Assembly: GCA_031271785.1 (NCBI GenBank)
Contig: JAISUZ010000099.1
Location: forward strand, 1 to 34,508
Length of the DNA stretch: 34,508 nucleotides
From: Fibrobacter sp.
GTDB taxonomy: Bacteria; Fibrobacterota; Fibrobacteria; Fibrobacterales; Fibrobacteraceae
Direction of reading: 5' to 3'
Notes under the pieces: model-generated
What the model was told of the DNA's origin: nothing
Seen by the model: only the letters and a program-made list of their open reading frames with translations
The model's database searches: none
Position numbers and translations under genes: made by a program
Shown: piece by piece, positions 17,498 through 24,599 of the stretch
Layout of the letters: each line of letters begins with the position of its first letter
Position numbering within the stretch: position 1 is the first letter of the stretch

Positions 17498-18406
17498 TCA
17501 AAAGAAATCAACATTGATATCTAAACCGTCTTCAAGAATCACCCTGAAAAGGCTATCCGCAGAATGGATCGTCGTATTCAGCTCATCGTAGAACTTCCGG
17601 TCGTTCAGCAAAATACCCGCGGTATTGTCTTCGGATTGCAACTTACCCATAATAGAAGCGAGCTGCTGCATTGTCGCATCGAGCTTTGTGACCACCTGAT
17701 TCGCGTTTTGGAGCGTTGCCTTGGAACTGTCGATCAAAGAGAAAAGCGGCGATGGCATGGTATCGAGAAGCGTATTCACTTTTTCCGTAGCCGTCTGTAA
17801 GCCGATAAGGCTTTTCCGGAGACGCGGGTCGGTATCCTGAATCACGTTCAAAAGCCGGTCTTCCAGATTCTCCGCTTTCGCCAAAATGGTTTTGAACTGC
17901 GTTGTAAAATGAGGGTGCGCAATGGTACTGTCCATCACTTGGCGGATCGACTGAACGAGAAATTTGGTACTGTCGAGAACCGCGCCCGCCACGCCGAGCG
18001 CTTCGGCAATGCCCGCATCAAAATGACCGGGAATCGTATCTTGCGGCGCAAAATAAACGGCGGAATCACCGAGAATAACCCCGATCTGCCGTTCCCCCAT
18101 AATACCGATATTTTGAACGCGGATTTCGGAATTTTTCGGAATTTTCACATCGTCGCGAACCCGGATTTTCACCATCACACGGTTTCCGCTCAAATAAATA
18201 TCTTCCACTTTACCGAGCTTCACGCCGTTCACCTTCACCGGATCATCAATCGTGAGCGTACTGACCTGGACAAAACGAAGAAAAAACGTATTGAATTTTT
18301 CACGCGGATCTTTATCGTTCAGAAAAAACATCCCGAAAATCAAAACCACAATGGCGAGAATGACAACCAAACCAACGGCAAAATAAAGACTGGTATTCTT
18401 TTTCAT
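17498..18406 (-). CDS. MCE/MlaD family membrane-anchored lipid-transport protein
   Basis: This 302-residue protein has one N-terminal transmembrane helix (about 8-28, AVGLVVILAIVVLIFGMFF) and a single MCE domain at about 38-115: VSTLTIDDPVKVNGVKLGKV and later VQNIGIMGERQI. A long helical C-terminal part follows. MlaD-type proteins bind lipids and work with a permease and ATPase that move phospholipids across the periplasm. Those partner genes are not here. It is the first gene of an operon with ptsH, ptsI and the SLT transglycosylase. The start has no clear Shine-Dalgarno, and the predicted promoter leaves a very short leader. Confidence 0.88.
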   Translation of the reverse strand: MKKNTSLYFAVGLVVILAIVVLIFGMFFLNDKDPREKFNTFFLRFVQVSTLTIDDPVKVNGVKLGKVEDIYLSGNRVMVKIRVRDDVKIPKNSEIRVQNIGIMGERQIGVILGDSAVYFAPQDTIPGHFDAGIAEALGVAGAVLDSTKFLVQSIRQVMDSTIAHPHFTTQFKTILAKAENLEDRLLNVIQDTDPRLRKSLIGLQTATEKVNTLLDTMPSPLFSLIDSSKATLQNANQVVTKLDATMQQLASIMGKLQSEDNTAGILLNDRKFYDELNTTIHSADSLFRVILEDGLDINVDFF

Positions 18407-18422
18407 GTCGCTAAAATCTAAT

Positions 18423-18451
18423 TAAATAGCGCGAATTATATGAAGAATCAA
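18423..18451 (-). promoter_or_regulatory. putative promoter of the MCE-ptsH-ptsI-slt operon
   Basis: On the minus strand TTGATT (18451-18446) and TATTTA (18428-18423) are exactly 17 bases apart. The expected transcription start is close to the start codon at 18406, giving a leader of only about ten bases. A TATAAT-like string lies in the spacer but has no -35 partner. Confidence 0.5.
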
Positions 18452-18558
18452 GCGCCGGAAACGGAAATAAAGGACTCTTTCATAAAACCGGAAAGCTCTT
18501 CGCGATTCATGCCGGCAGCCTGAACCCTTGAAACAGCCGCATTGGGGATGCAGAACAA
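18448..18558 (-). pseudogene. possible relic C-terminus of an unidentified gene
   Basis: The minus strand reads NAAVSRVQAAGMNREELSGF, then MKESFISVSGA and TGA at 18448-18450. The composition looks like a genuine protein tail. The frame runs into repeat copy B, so a gene may have been cut by the repeat. It overlaps the predicted -35 of the MCE operon. I do not recognise the family. Confidence 0.3.
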
Positions 18559-18716
18559 GGGCGTGTCCCGGCGCATTATGTTCCTCCGGCGTGAAAACCG
18601 CGCCGGGTCGGGCTGTATTGCACTAAGGCTGCTCGCCAAGTGCAACGGAGCCGCGCGGAACTTCACCGGTTTATTTCTTGCGCGTCTCCGCCCAAGGGTC
18701 ACCATCCCTCACGCTT
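18559..18716 (+). repeat. dispersed structured repeat, copy B
   Basis: This copy starts GGGCGTGTCCCGGCGC, closes the stem with CGCGCCGGGTCGGGC at 18600-18613, and has a clear hairpin, TTGCACT (18618-18624) with AGTGCAA (18639-18645), enclosing GGC/GCC. It ends with CCATCCCTCACGC. The last part, GGGTCAC(C/T)ATCCCTCACGC followed by GTTACTCA, matches copy C. It is oriented opposite to both neighbouring genes. The rest of the 380-base gap (18407-18786) holds only the operon promoter, the possible relic at 18448-18558 and about 70 unremarkable bases. Confidence 0.8.
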
Positions 18717-18786
18717 TCAGAGTTACTCAGGTTGTTCTTTAGGGAATTAACGCAAGTAATTCAATACTGTTATTCAGGCAAAAATG

Positions 18787-19392
18787 CTATTTGTGAAAGT
18801 TCAGCGCGATTTTCTCCGGCTCAACCAAAATACCGGCTGTCTTTACCATTTGCTCAGCGAGATCTTCAGGATACGGCGAAACATCTTTCAATCGAAACCT
18901 AAAACCGTCTATGATCGTATCATTCTTAAAAGAGTCTTTCGGATTGGTGTCTAAAGTAAAGCGGTGTTCCTCATTTCCTGAGGTAAGTCGGAACTCAACG
19001 GAAGCATTGCCTTCCCAAACACACGTCACATTCCCGGGACACCTGCCGTCACTTACATTTTCGACTTGAAGCGATAAATCGTATTGAGTATTACAAGCCG
19101 TTTCTCCCGACCGGATTTCGGTGACTTCGCCTATTTTTAAGTTCATGCAAGTTTCAATACTTGAACTGGATTCTTTGTTGCCGGCGCTCGAACTTTCCGG
19201 TTGGGTACTGCTCGAAGATTCCGTACTCAAAGAGGAACTGCTCAGCGGACCGCCCGTTTCCGAAACAATATTGCCGGAAGATTCAATTTCGCCGTTTCCG
19301 CCGGTAGTGTTATCGCTGCCGCAGGCGGCAAGGAAAAGAACCAATACCGCGGAGCCTAACAGGATTGTCATTTTTGAGAAGAAGGATTTCAT
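18787..19392 (-). CDS. lipoprotein with serine-rich linker and a CPG..CVWEG domain
   Basis: This exported lipoprotein of 201 residues has no assigned function. The signal peptide ends in a clear lipobox with Cys24 (LFLAAC). Glycine and serine-rich linker follows to about residue 80, typical of Fibrobacter surface proteins. The C-terminal 120 residues form one small domain with cysteines at ETCMNL, ETACN and RCPGNVTCVWEGNASVEFRL. From memory, the CP....CVW(A/E)G signature recurs in short lipoproteins of Bacteroidota; I know no function for it. The start is supported by AAAAGG 8 bases upstream. It stands alone, with repeat copies on both sides. Confidence 0.8.
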   Translation of the reverse strand: MKSFFSKMTILLGSAVLVLFLAACGSDNTTGGNGEIESSGNIVSETGGPLSSSSLSTESSSSTQPESSSAGNKESSSSIETCMNLKIGEVTEIRSGETACNTQYDLSLQVENVSDGRCPGNVTCVWEGNASVEFRLTSGNEEHRFTLDTNPKDSFKNDTIIDGFRFRLKDVSPYPEDLAEQMVKTAGILVEPEKIALNFHK

Positions 19393-19437
19393 AATAGATT
19401 CCTTTTGAATAAAATGATCGCCCTTAAAAAGGACTTG

Positions 19438-19749
19438 TTAAATGTAAATTAAGGCAGTCGAAAAAAAACGGGAAACGGATAGATGCCGGAAACAGGTGAT
19501 TCCGGACACAAGAAAGTTGATTTGATCGGAGAGCCCGCGGCAAATGCGGGGAGCTTGCTCGCAATCATCCGATGAAAAACCGAACCTGTGTTCATGATTG
19601 AAATTCTCCGGATCGCCGCACGCGTATCCGTAATTGCTGTAAATTTCATGCCCGAGAAACTCAAAGGCGCGCAGTGACGGTTTCAGGACCGGGGTGACAG
19701 GAGTATGTGAAAACAGAGTTTTCCATTTCCTATTCCCGTAATTGCAATT
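19438..19749 (-). pseudogene. possible decayed ORF fragment beside repeat copy C
   Basis: A minus-strand frame without a usable start codon reads AFEFLGHEIYSNYGYACGDP, then ENFNHEHRFGFSSDD, before degenerating to a TAA at 19438-19440. The tyrosine- and glycine-rich stretch ending in an RFGFSSD motif loosely recalls the core of RHS/YD-repeat proteins, where (F)RFSSE is common, but this is not a firm match. The upstream end runs into a 19-bp direct repeat and the end of copy C. It is most likely non-functional. Confidence 0.25.
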
Positions 19750-19843
19750 ATTGAAGAACTTGAGTAACGCGTGAGGGATAGTGACCCGCAGGGCGGAGAC
19801 TCGCGGATTGTCTGCGATGATCCTTATTCCCGTAATTGCAATT
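19731..19843. repeat. 19-bp direct repeat flanking the end of copy C
   Basis: TATTCCCGTAATTGCAATT occurs exactly at 19731-19749 and again at 19825-19843. The two copies are 94 bases apart and bracket the CCTCACGC end of repeat copy C. Confidence 0.8.
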
Positions 19844-19998
19844 TCTGATTTGAGAGAAATTCCGCGAGGCTCCGTTTTTCCGCATCAATTCAGTTCGTAA
19901 AGTCATATAAGACTTTTCGTCTGCGGCGATACTTATTCGGAGACGCTTTAGCGCCCCGAAAATATAGCCCGACCCGCGCTTCGCGCGGGGCACGCCCT
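19761..19998 (-). repeat. dispersed structured repeat, copy C
   Basis: On the minus strand it begins GGGCGTGCCCCGCGC, loop GAA, GCGCGGGTCGGGC. A strong hairpin region follows, TATTTTCGG with CCGAATA enclosing GGGGCGCT and AGCGTCTCC. The end reads GTCACTATCCCTCACGCG and GTTACTCA. It is the longest copy because about 100 bases, including one unit of the 19-bp direct repeat, sit between the hairpin and the end. It directly follows trmH. The GC-rich 5' hairpin could affect trmH transcript ends, though no U-run follows. Confidence 0.8.
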
Positions 19999-20004
19999 TA
20001 TTCC

Positions 20005-20658
20005 CTATCCTATTCTCTGAACGGGGTTATTTTTGTCGATGCCGTTGATGTGGCGGTCATACCAGTCCAGCAATAGTTTTTCGCGTTCGGATTCGGGGAG
20101 GGCGTAAGCGGCGCGACCTTTCTGCTGCATGAAATGATCGAGGTAAGTCATGAGGACTCCGCCCGCGACGGAGACGTTCATGGATTCCGTGATTCCGTAT
20201 TGAGGGAGTTTGAATTCATAATCGGCGGCGGCGAGGGTGTCGGGGTGGTTGCCGTGAAATTCGCTGCCGAGGTAAAAGGCGGTGGGCTGCGAGAGGTCGA
20301 GATCGAGTACCGAATTTTTGGTGTTGGTACTTGCAACGGCAATTTTATAGCCGGCGGCGCGGAGGTTTTGAAGGCAAGCGGCGCGTTTTTTATAAATAAA
20401 AAGCGACATCCACTTGTAAGACCCCTTGAGGATGGATTTGTTGACGTGGTAAGGGTTTTCCTCTTCGATCACATGAACGTCCTGAAGCCCGAAGACTTCG
20501 GAGGTGCGGACCACGGCGGAGATATTATGCGGGTCGAATAAATCTTCAAGTACCATGCAGAAATGGCGGGTGCGCAATTTGGATACGGTGTTGAGCAGTT
20601 CCCGCCGGCGTTCGGTCACTTGTGTGTAATAATCCTGAAGTTGTTCCCGGATATTCAT
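20005..20658 (-). CDS. trmH: SpoU/TrmH-family RNA 2'-O-methyltransferase
   Basis: This SAM-dependent enzyme probably methylates the 2'-OH of G18 in tRNA; a different RNA target is possible for SpoU relatives. The 217-residue protein shows the N-terminal VLEDLFDPHNISAVVRTSEV, motif 2 AFYLGSEFHGN and motif 3 LPQYGITESMNVSVAGGVL, which together make the trefoil-knot SAM site. The start is ATG 20658: it overlaps the stop of the upstream gene by ATGA and has AAAGGA about 8 bases before it. The longer frame from 20694 adds 12 residues outside the family. Confidence 0.88.
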   Translation of the reverse strand: MNIREQLQDYYTQVTERRRELLNTVSKLRTRHFCMVLEDLFDPHNISAVVRTSEVFGLQDVHVIEEENPYHVNKSILKGSYKWMSLFIYKKRAACLQNLRAAGYKIAVASTNTKNSVLDLDLSQPTAFYLGSEFHGNHPDTLAAADYEFKLPQYGITESMNVSVAGGVLMTYLDHFMQQKGRAAYALPESEREKLLLDWYDRHINGIDKNNPVQRIG

Positions 20659-21530
20659 GGGGTTTTTCCTTTTAGGGCGTCGCCGAATATCCAAGGTTTT
20701 CCGGAGACAACGGCTTCAAAGAGTAAGAGTTGCTTTTGGTAGGGTTCGCGCGTGAAGGGCGCGTGTTTTCCGATGGGTTTTTTATTTCCTTTTGCAAACT
20801 GCGCGGAGGAGCGTTCGATATTTTTAACAATTTCGCCGATTTTTTCGGAGACGACGGATTTGAACGCCTGCATTTGCATGATCGAATTTAAAATGGAGTT
20901 CACCGGAAAGACATAAGTCTGCAGGCGGTAAGTGACTTGCTTTTTTCCGGGTACGGGAGTGATGTCCAATACGGCGACCGCTGTTCCGCGAAGCCCCCAT
21001 TTTAATACTTTCGCGCCGCCGTAACCGAAAAATACGCTGTGAAGCCCCGCGCCGCGCCCGGCGCTGTCTTGAAGGATCCAATTGAATTTTCCGGAGAGGC
21101 TCCCGCCGTTGGTGCCGTGAAACAAGCGGTGGTTGGGGGAATCGTAAGCGATAAAATATTCCGTTTTTTGATACGCGTTCACGAGTTCGGCGGTAAACGG
21201 CAAGTGGTCAAACAAAAAGCGCATCATTTCTTCGTTTACCTGAAGTACTCCTTTGTTTTCATAAACAACGCGCAAGGGTTTTCCCAAATGCCTGAATACC
21301 TCAAAAGCGATGCCTGATTCCGGATTGAGCCCGCGCTCCGTGAGGTCTAAAAGCGGGGCGCAAAAGGCTTGATCGTATTTGAGTTTCGGGAGCGGTTTTA
21401 ATTCTTCGGCAGAACATCTGCGGAGTTCCAATTGAAGACAGCTTTTCACCGCAGCGCACGCGCCCTGATCGGGGAGTTCCGCCCCAATGCCGGAAAAGAA
21501 CAGTAAAAGAATAAGGGCGATTTGTTTCAT
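20655..21530 (-). CDS. exported protein of unknown function
   Basis: I do not recognise this 291-residue protein. A signal peptide is clear (MKQIALILLLFFSGIGA), and the mature part begins with cysteines in QGACAAVKSCLQLELRRC and a further cysteine near residue 57, suggesting disulphides. The middle contains aromatic and glycine-rich beta-like sequence (YDSPNHRLFHGTNGGSLSG, GLHSVFFGYGGAKVLKWGL), and the C-terminus is helical and basic. It is coupled by ATGA overlaps both to the preceding non-catalytic M16 lipoprotein and to the following trmH, so it is expressed with the peptidase pair and probably works in the envelope. Confidence 0.75.
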   Translation of the reverse strand: MKQIALILLLFFSGIGAELPDQGACAAVKSCLQLELRRCSAEELKPLPKLKYDQAFCAPLLDLTERGLNPESGIAFEVFRHLGKPLRVVYENKGVLQVNEEMMRFLFDHLPFTAELVNAYQKTEYFIAYDSPNHRLFHGTNGGSLSGKFNWILQDSAGRGAGLHSVFFGYGGAKVLKWGLRGTAVAVLDITPVPGKKQVTYRLQTYVFPVNSILNSIMQMQAFKSVVSEKIGEIVKNIERSSAQFAKGNKKPIGKHAPFTREPYQKQLLLFEAVVSGKPWIFGDALKGKTP

Positions 21531-23140
21531 CGAAATTCGAGGCTATCTGCCGGTACAAGGGTAAACGGTTCCAATTCTTTGAGCTGAGCCGCCGGAGCGA
21601 CAATAGAAACGGTCATTTTTTCCCGCGAGAAATAACGGCGAATCATGGTTTTGACCTGTTCTGCCGTGACGGCTTGAATGGAATTTATGTAATCCGAATA
21701 ATGATCTTTGCTTTTGCCGAGGAGTTCATCGGAAGCGAATATTTGAGCGGTACTTTCGGGTGAATCGAATAACCCGGGAAGGCTTTCGATCAACGCATTT
21801 TTAGCAAGCGCGAGTTCTTCTGCCGAGGGGCCCTGCGCAGCAAGTTTTTCGATTTCTTCTTCGATTAAACGGAGCGCGAGAGCCGTACTTTCCACTTTTG
21901 TCTGTAAGGCGATGGTGGTGAGTCCTGTATCGCGGTAGTTGTTATCCACATGACTGTATATGCTGTAAGCGAGTCCTTCGTCGGAACGGATGCGCGTGGT
22001 AAGGCGGGAAGAAAATCCGCCGCCGCCTAAAATAAAGCTTGCCACGGCGGCGGGATAGTAATCCGGATGCGGGCGTTTTAAGAAAGGCTGATTCAAAGCG
22101 ATATTCGCTTGAGTGATTTCCTTATCCGTAACATAAATGCCGGGTTTATTCACAAATTTTAACGGTTGTACTTCTTTGCCCGGCGCGGCGGTACTTTGCC
22201 ATTCTTCAAAATATTTTTTGAGAAACACGATCACGGAGTCCTTATTCACATCGCCGGAGAGCGCAAAAATAATGCGGTCTTTTTTGAATTTCCCGCGGGC
22301 GAGGCGTTTTAAATCGGCGCTTGTCAAGGCTTGATACTCCGTATCGTGAGCGTCCCACAACCGCGGATTATTTTCATAATTCACATGATTTTTCAGCGCG
22401 AATAAAGTTTGGGCCGGAGTTTCATAGCGGCGGCGGAACGCGTCGATGAATCCGTTCTTTTGAACGTCAAGCACCTTTTTTTCAAATGCCGGTTTGGTTA
22501 AAATTTGCCGGGCAAGCCGCATGGTTCCTTCAAAATCTTTGGAGAGCGTGTTGATGGAAAAAGAACTCTGGAAAGCGGAAAGTGAGCTTGAGATTTCCGC
22601 GCTGATAAATTCGAGAGAATCTTCCAGTTTTTGCGCGGAAATACTATCGGCGCCGCCGCGGCGGAACATTACCGAAAGCATATCGGCCGCGGCGCGATCC
22701 CGTATGGAATCCGGAACCGTGCTTTCCTTGAAATACGCGGTAAACTGCACGAGCGGGAGCGTTTTATCTTCTACAATGTAACCCGTGATGCTATCCGTAA
22801 TTTGAACGCGGAATGAATCCGGGTGCGGAACGCCGTATTGGAAAGCCGGGAATGTTATTTCCCTGTAGGAATCCGGAACTTCGCTTTCCGCGGTTTGCGC
22901 AGGCGGCGCAGCGGGCGTTACCTCTGCCGGCGTTTCTGTTTTGGTGGAGGAACAGGAAACAAAAATAAAAATCGAAAAAACGAGCATAAGGAGGAATGAA
23001 AACCGGCGAGTACTGGTGATATGCCTTGTCCCGTGTCCCTTATCCCCAACTTTCATGCGAGCACGAACGGAATCAATGCGCTGTGTTATTGCGGATTTCA
23101 TAGAAAATGAATTTTTAGAGGTATCCTTTAAGTTATTCAT
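21527..23140 (-). CDS. M16 family peptidase-like lipoprotein, non-catalytic subunit
   Basis: This protein has the M16 (pitrilysin/insulinase) fold but lacks the zinc motif HxxEH; the matching region reads AAADMLSVMFRRGG. It keeps the substrate-side motif SRLTTRIRSDEGLAYSIYS of non-catalytic M16 subunits, so it is expected to pair with the catalytic protein encoded just upstream. A lipobox-like FIFVSC ends a hydrophobic segment at about residues 46-62. The start used is ATG 23140 (MNNLKDTSK), because GAAGGAGAG lies 7 bases upstream. That gives an unusually long, polar N-terminus before the signal segment, formed partly by the antisense of a short sequence repeated at 13104-13160. A later start at ATG 23056 is possible. 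Confidence 0.85.
   Translation of the reverse strand: MNNLKDTSKNSFSMKSAITQRIDSVRARMKVGDKGHGTRHITSTRRFSFLLMLVFSIFIFVSCSSTKTETPAEVTPAAPPAQTAESEVPDSYREITFPAFQYGVPHPDSFRVQITDSITGYIVEDKTLPLVQFTAYFKESTVPDSIRDRAAADMLSVMFRRGGADSISAQKLEDSLEFISAEISSSLSAFQSSFSINTLSKDFEGTMRLARQILTKPAFEKKVLDVQKNGFIDAFRRRYETPAQTLFALKNHVNYENNPRLWDAHDTEYQALTSADLKRLARGKFKKDRIIFALSGDVNKDSVIVFLKKYFEEWQSTAAPGKEVQPLKFVNKPGIYVTDKEITQANIALNQPFLKRPHPDYYPAAVASFILGGGGFSSRLTTRIRSDEGLAYSIYSHVDNNYRDTGLTTIALQTKVESTALALRLIEEEIEKLAAQGPSAEELALAKNALIESLPGLFDSPESTAQIFASDELLGKSKDHYSDYINSIQAVTAEQVKTMIRRYFSREKMTVSIVAPAAQLKELEPFTLVPADSLEFR
23064..23130 (+). repeat. second copy of the VIADFIENEFLEV relic sequence
   Basis: On the plus strand this reads SMRCVIADFIENEFLEV, almost the same as the relic at 13099-13187 on the minus strand; the DNA is nearly identical over about 45 bases. 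Here it is antisense to the first codons of the non-catalytic M16 gene, whose N-terminus (MKSAITQRI) is its mirror. The equivalent frame at the other locus reads MKSAITRRI. Confidence 0.6.
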
Positions 23141-24584
23141 GTTCACTCTCCTTCAAGAGCAAAGCCGTATTCGCTTTTTTCCGGATAAACGTTTTTTTCG
23201 CGGCCTCTTGAATCTGCGCCGGAGAGACTTGCTGCAGGTGATCCGCCCAATTCAGGAAGATGCGGTAATCGCCGAACATTTCATACCACGCAAGCATTGT
23301 CGCCACATTTTCCATATCGGTGAGACTGCGGACAAGACCGGCGTAAGTGTTGTTCAGCACTTTCTGAAATTCACGTTCGTGAACCGGTTCGGTTTTCATT
23401 TTTTCAAGTTCTTCCCAAAGAATTTTTTCCGCGCGCGCCGGGTCGGCTTCGGCGCGGAGATTCACGCGCACATTAAAAAGCGATACATATTTGTTCACGC
23501 TGTTCCCCGCCCTGACGGAAACGGCGAGTTTTTCTTCTTCCACAAGCCGCTTGTAAAGCCTGCCGGAACGGCCGTTGAGAACGCCTTCGATAATATCCAG
23601 CGCATACAAAGTCGAATCTCCGACTTCCGGCGTTTGGAACGATAAATCCAAGAGCGACGGCGCGTCGTTTCTCCGCACGATCAAACGTTTTTCGCCGGGC
23701 TGCTCCGGGTCGCGAACGGTGATTGCCGGAAACGCTTCCCCTGCAGGAATGTTTTCAAAATACCGCTTGATGAGCGCCATGGTTTCTTCGACATCCAAAT
23801 CGCCCGCGAGAGTAAGAATCGCGTTGCGCGGTTTGTAATACTTGCGGTAATGTTCTTCCGCCATCTCCCGCGTTAAATTTTGAATATCGGATTCCCAGCC
23901 GATGATCGGCATGCGGTAAGGGAACGCTTCGTAAATCATGGAGTTAAACGTTTCGTAATAACGCCCGGTGGGTTTGTCGTCGTAACGCAAACGGCGTTCT
24001 TCGCGGATCACATCGCGTTCGGCATAAAATTCCCGAAACACCGCGTTTTCCATACGGTCGGCTTCAAGCCAGAGAAACAGTTCGACTTTGTTTTTCGGCA
24101 ACGTGACAATATAAGCAGTCATTAAATCCGAAGTGAACGCATTCAGCCCCGTTCCGCCGGCGGCTTGATACGCGCCCCACAGTTCGTCTTTTACAAAAAT
24201 TTTCCGGTGCTCGTTTAAAATCGAATCGTGTTCGGTTTTGAGTTTTTGAATAAGCGAAGCTTCTTTCTTTTCGAGAGTGTAAGCCCGGATCAGCGTTTGC
24301 AGGGAATCCTGTTCCCGCATAAAAACCGCGTCGGCCACGCTGTCGGTGATCCCCACTTTTTTTGTACCCTTAAAAAGTTCATGTTCCAGCATGTGCGCAA
24401 GCCCCGAATTTCCGGGAACTTCATGCACGGAACCCGTCACATAAAATAACCGGCAGGAAACCGTGGGCGCTTGCTTGCTCGGGTATAAAAGTACCGTGAG
24501 CCCGTTGGGAAGTTTTTCCCGGTACACCGGAAGGTCTATCGCGAAAAGCGCTACCGGAAACAAAAGAAAGAAAAGTTTTTTCAT
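23133..24584 (-). CDS. M16 family zinc peptidase, catalytic subunit
   Basis: This periplasmic zinc protease of 483 residues has a signal peptide at 1-16 (KLFFLLFPVALFA). The inverted zinc motif HMLEH is at 64-68 within GSVHEVPGNSGLAHMLEHEL, and the third ligand is Glu195 or Glu196 in ERDVIREERRLR. Between them is a charged helical insertion (about 85-135) before GGTGLNAFTSDLMTAY, a layout common in bacterial M16B proteins. The C-terminal half has the second M16 domain (LNGRSGRLYKRLVEEEKLAVSV). It is followed by its probable non-catalytic partner, with an 8-base overlap at the preferred start. It begins 15 bases after the CnoX-like gene, with GGAAA as a weak ribosome binding site. Confidence 0.92.
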   Translation of the reverse strand: MKKLFFLLFPVALFAIDLPVYREKLPNGLTVLLYPSKQAPTVSCRLFYVTGSVHEVPGNSGLAHMLEHELFKGTKKVGITDSVADAVFMREQDSLQTLIRAYTLEKKEASLIQKLKTEHDSILNEHRKIFVKDELWGAYQAAGGTGLNAFTSDLMTAYIVTLPKNKVELFLWLEADRMENAVFREFYAERDVIREERRLRYDDKPTGRYYETFNSMIYEAFPYRMPIIGWESDIQNLTREMAEEHYRKYYKPRNAILTLAGDLDVEETMALIKRYFENIPAGEAFPAITVRDPEQPGEKRLIVRRNDAPSLLDLSFQTPEVGDSTLYALDIIEGVLNGRSGRLYKRLVEEEKLAVSVRAGNSVNKYVSLFNVRVNLRAEADPARAEKILWEELEKMKTEPVHEREFQKVLNNTYAGLVRSLTDMENVATMLAWYEMFGDYRIFLNWADHLQQVSPAQIQEAAKKTFIRKKANTALLLKESEHE

Positions 24585-24599
24585 AGAAAGTTTCCGGGA

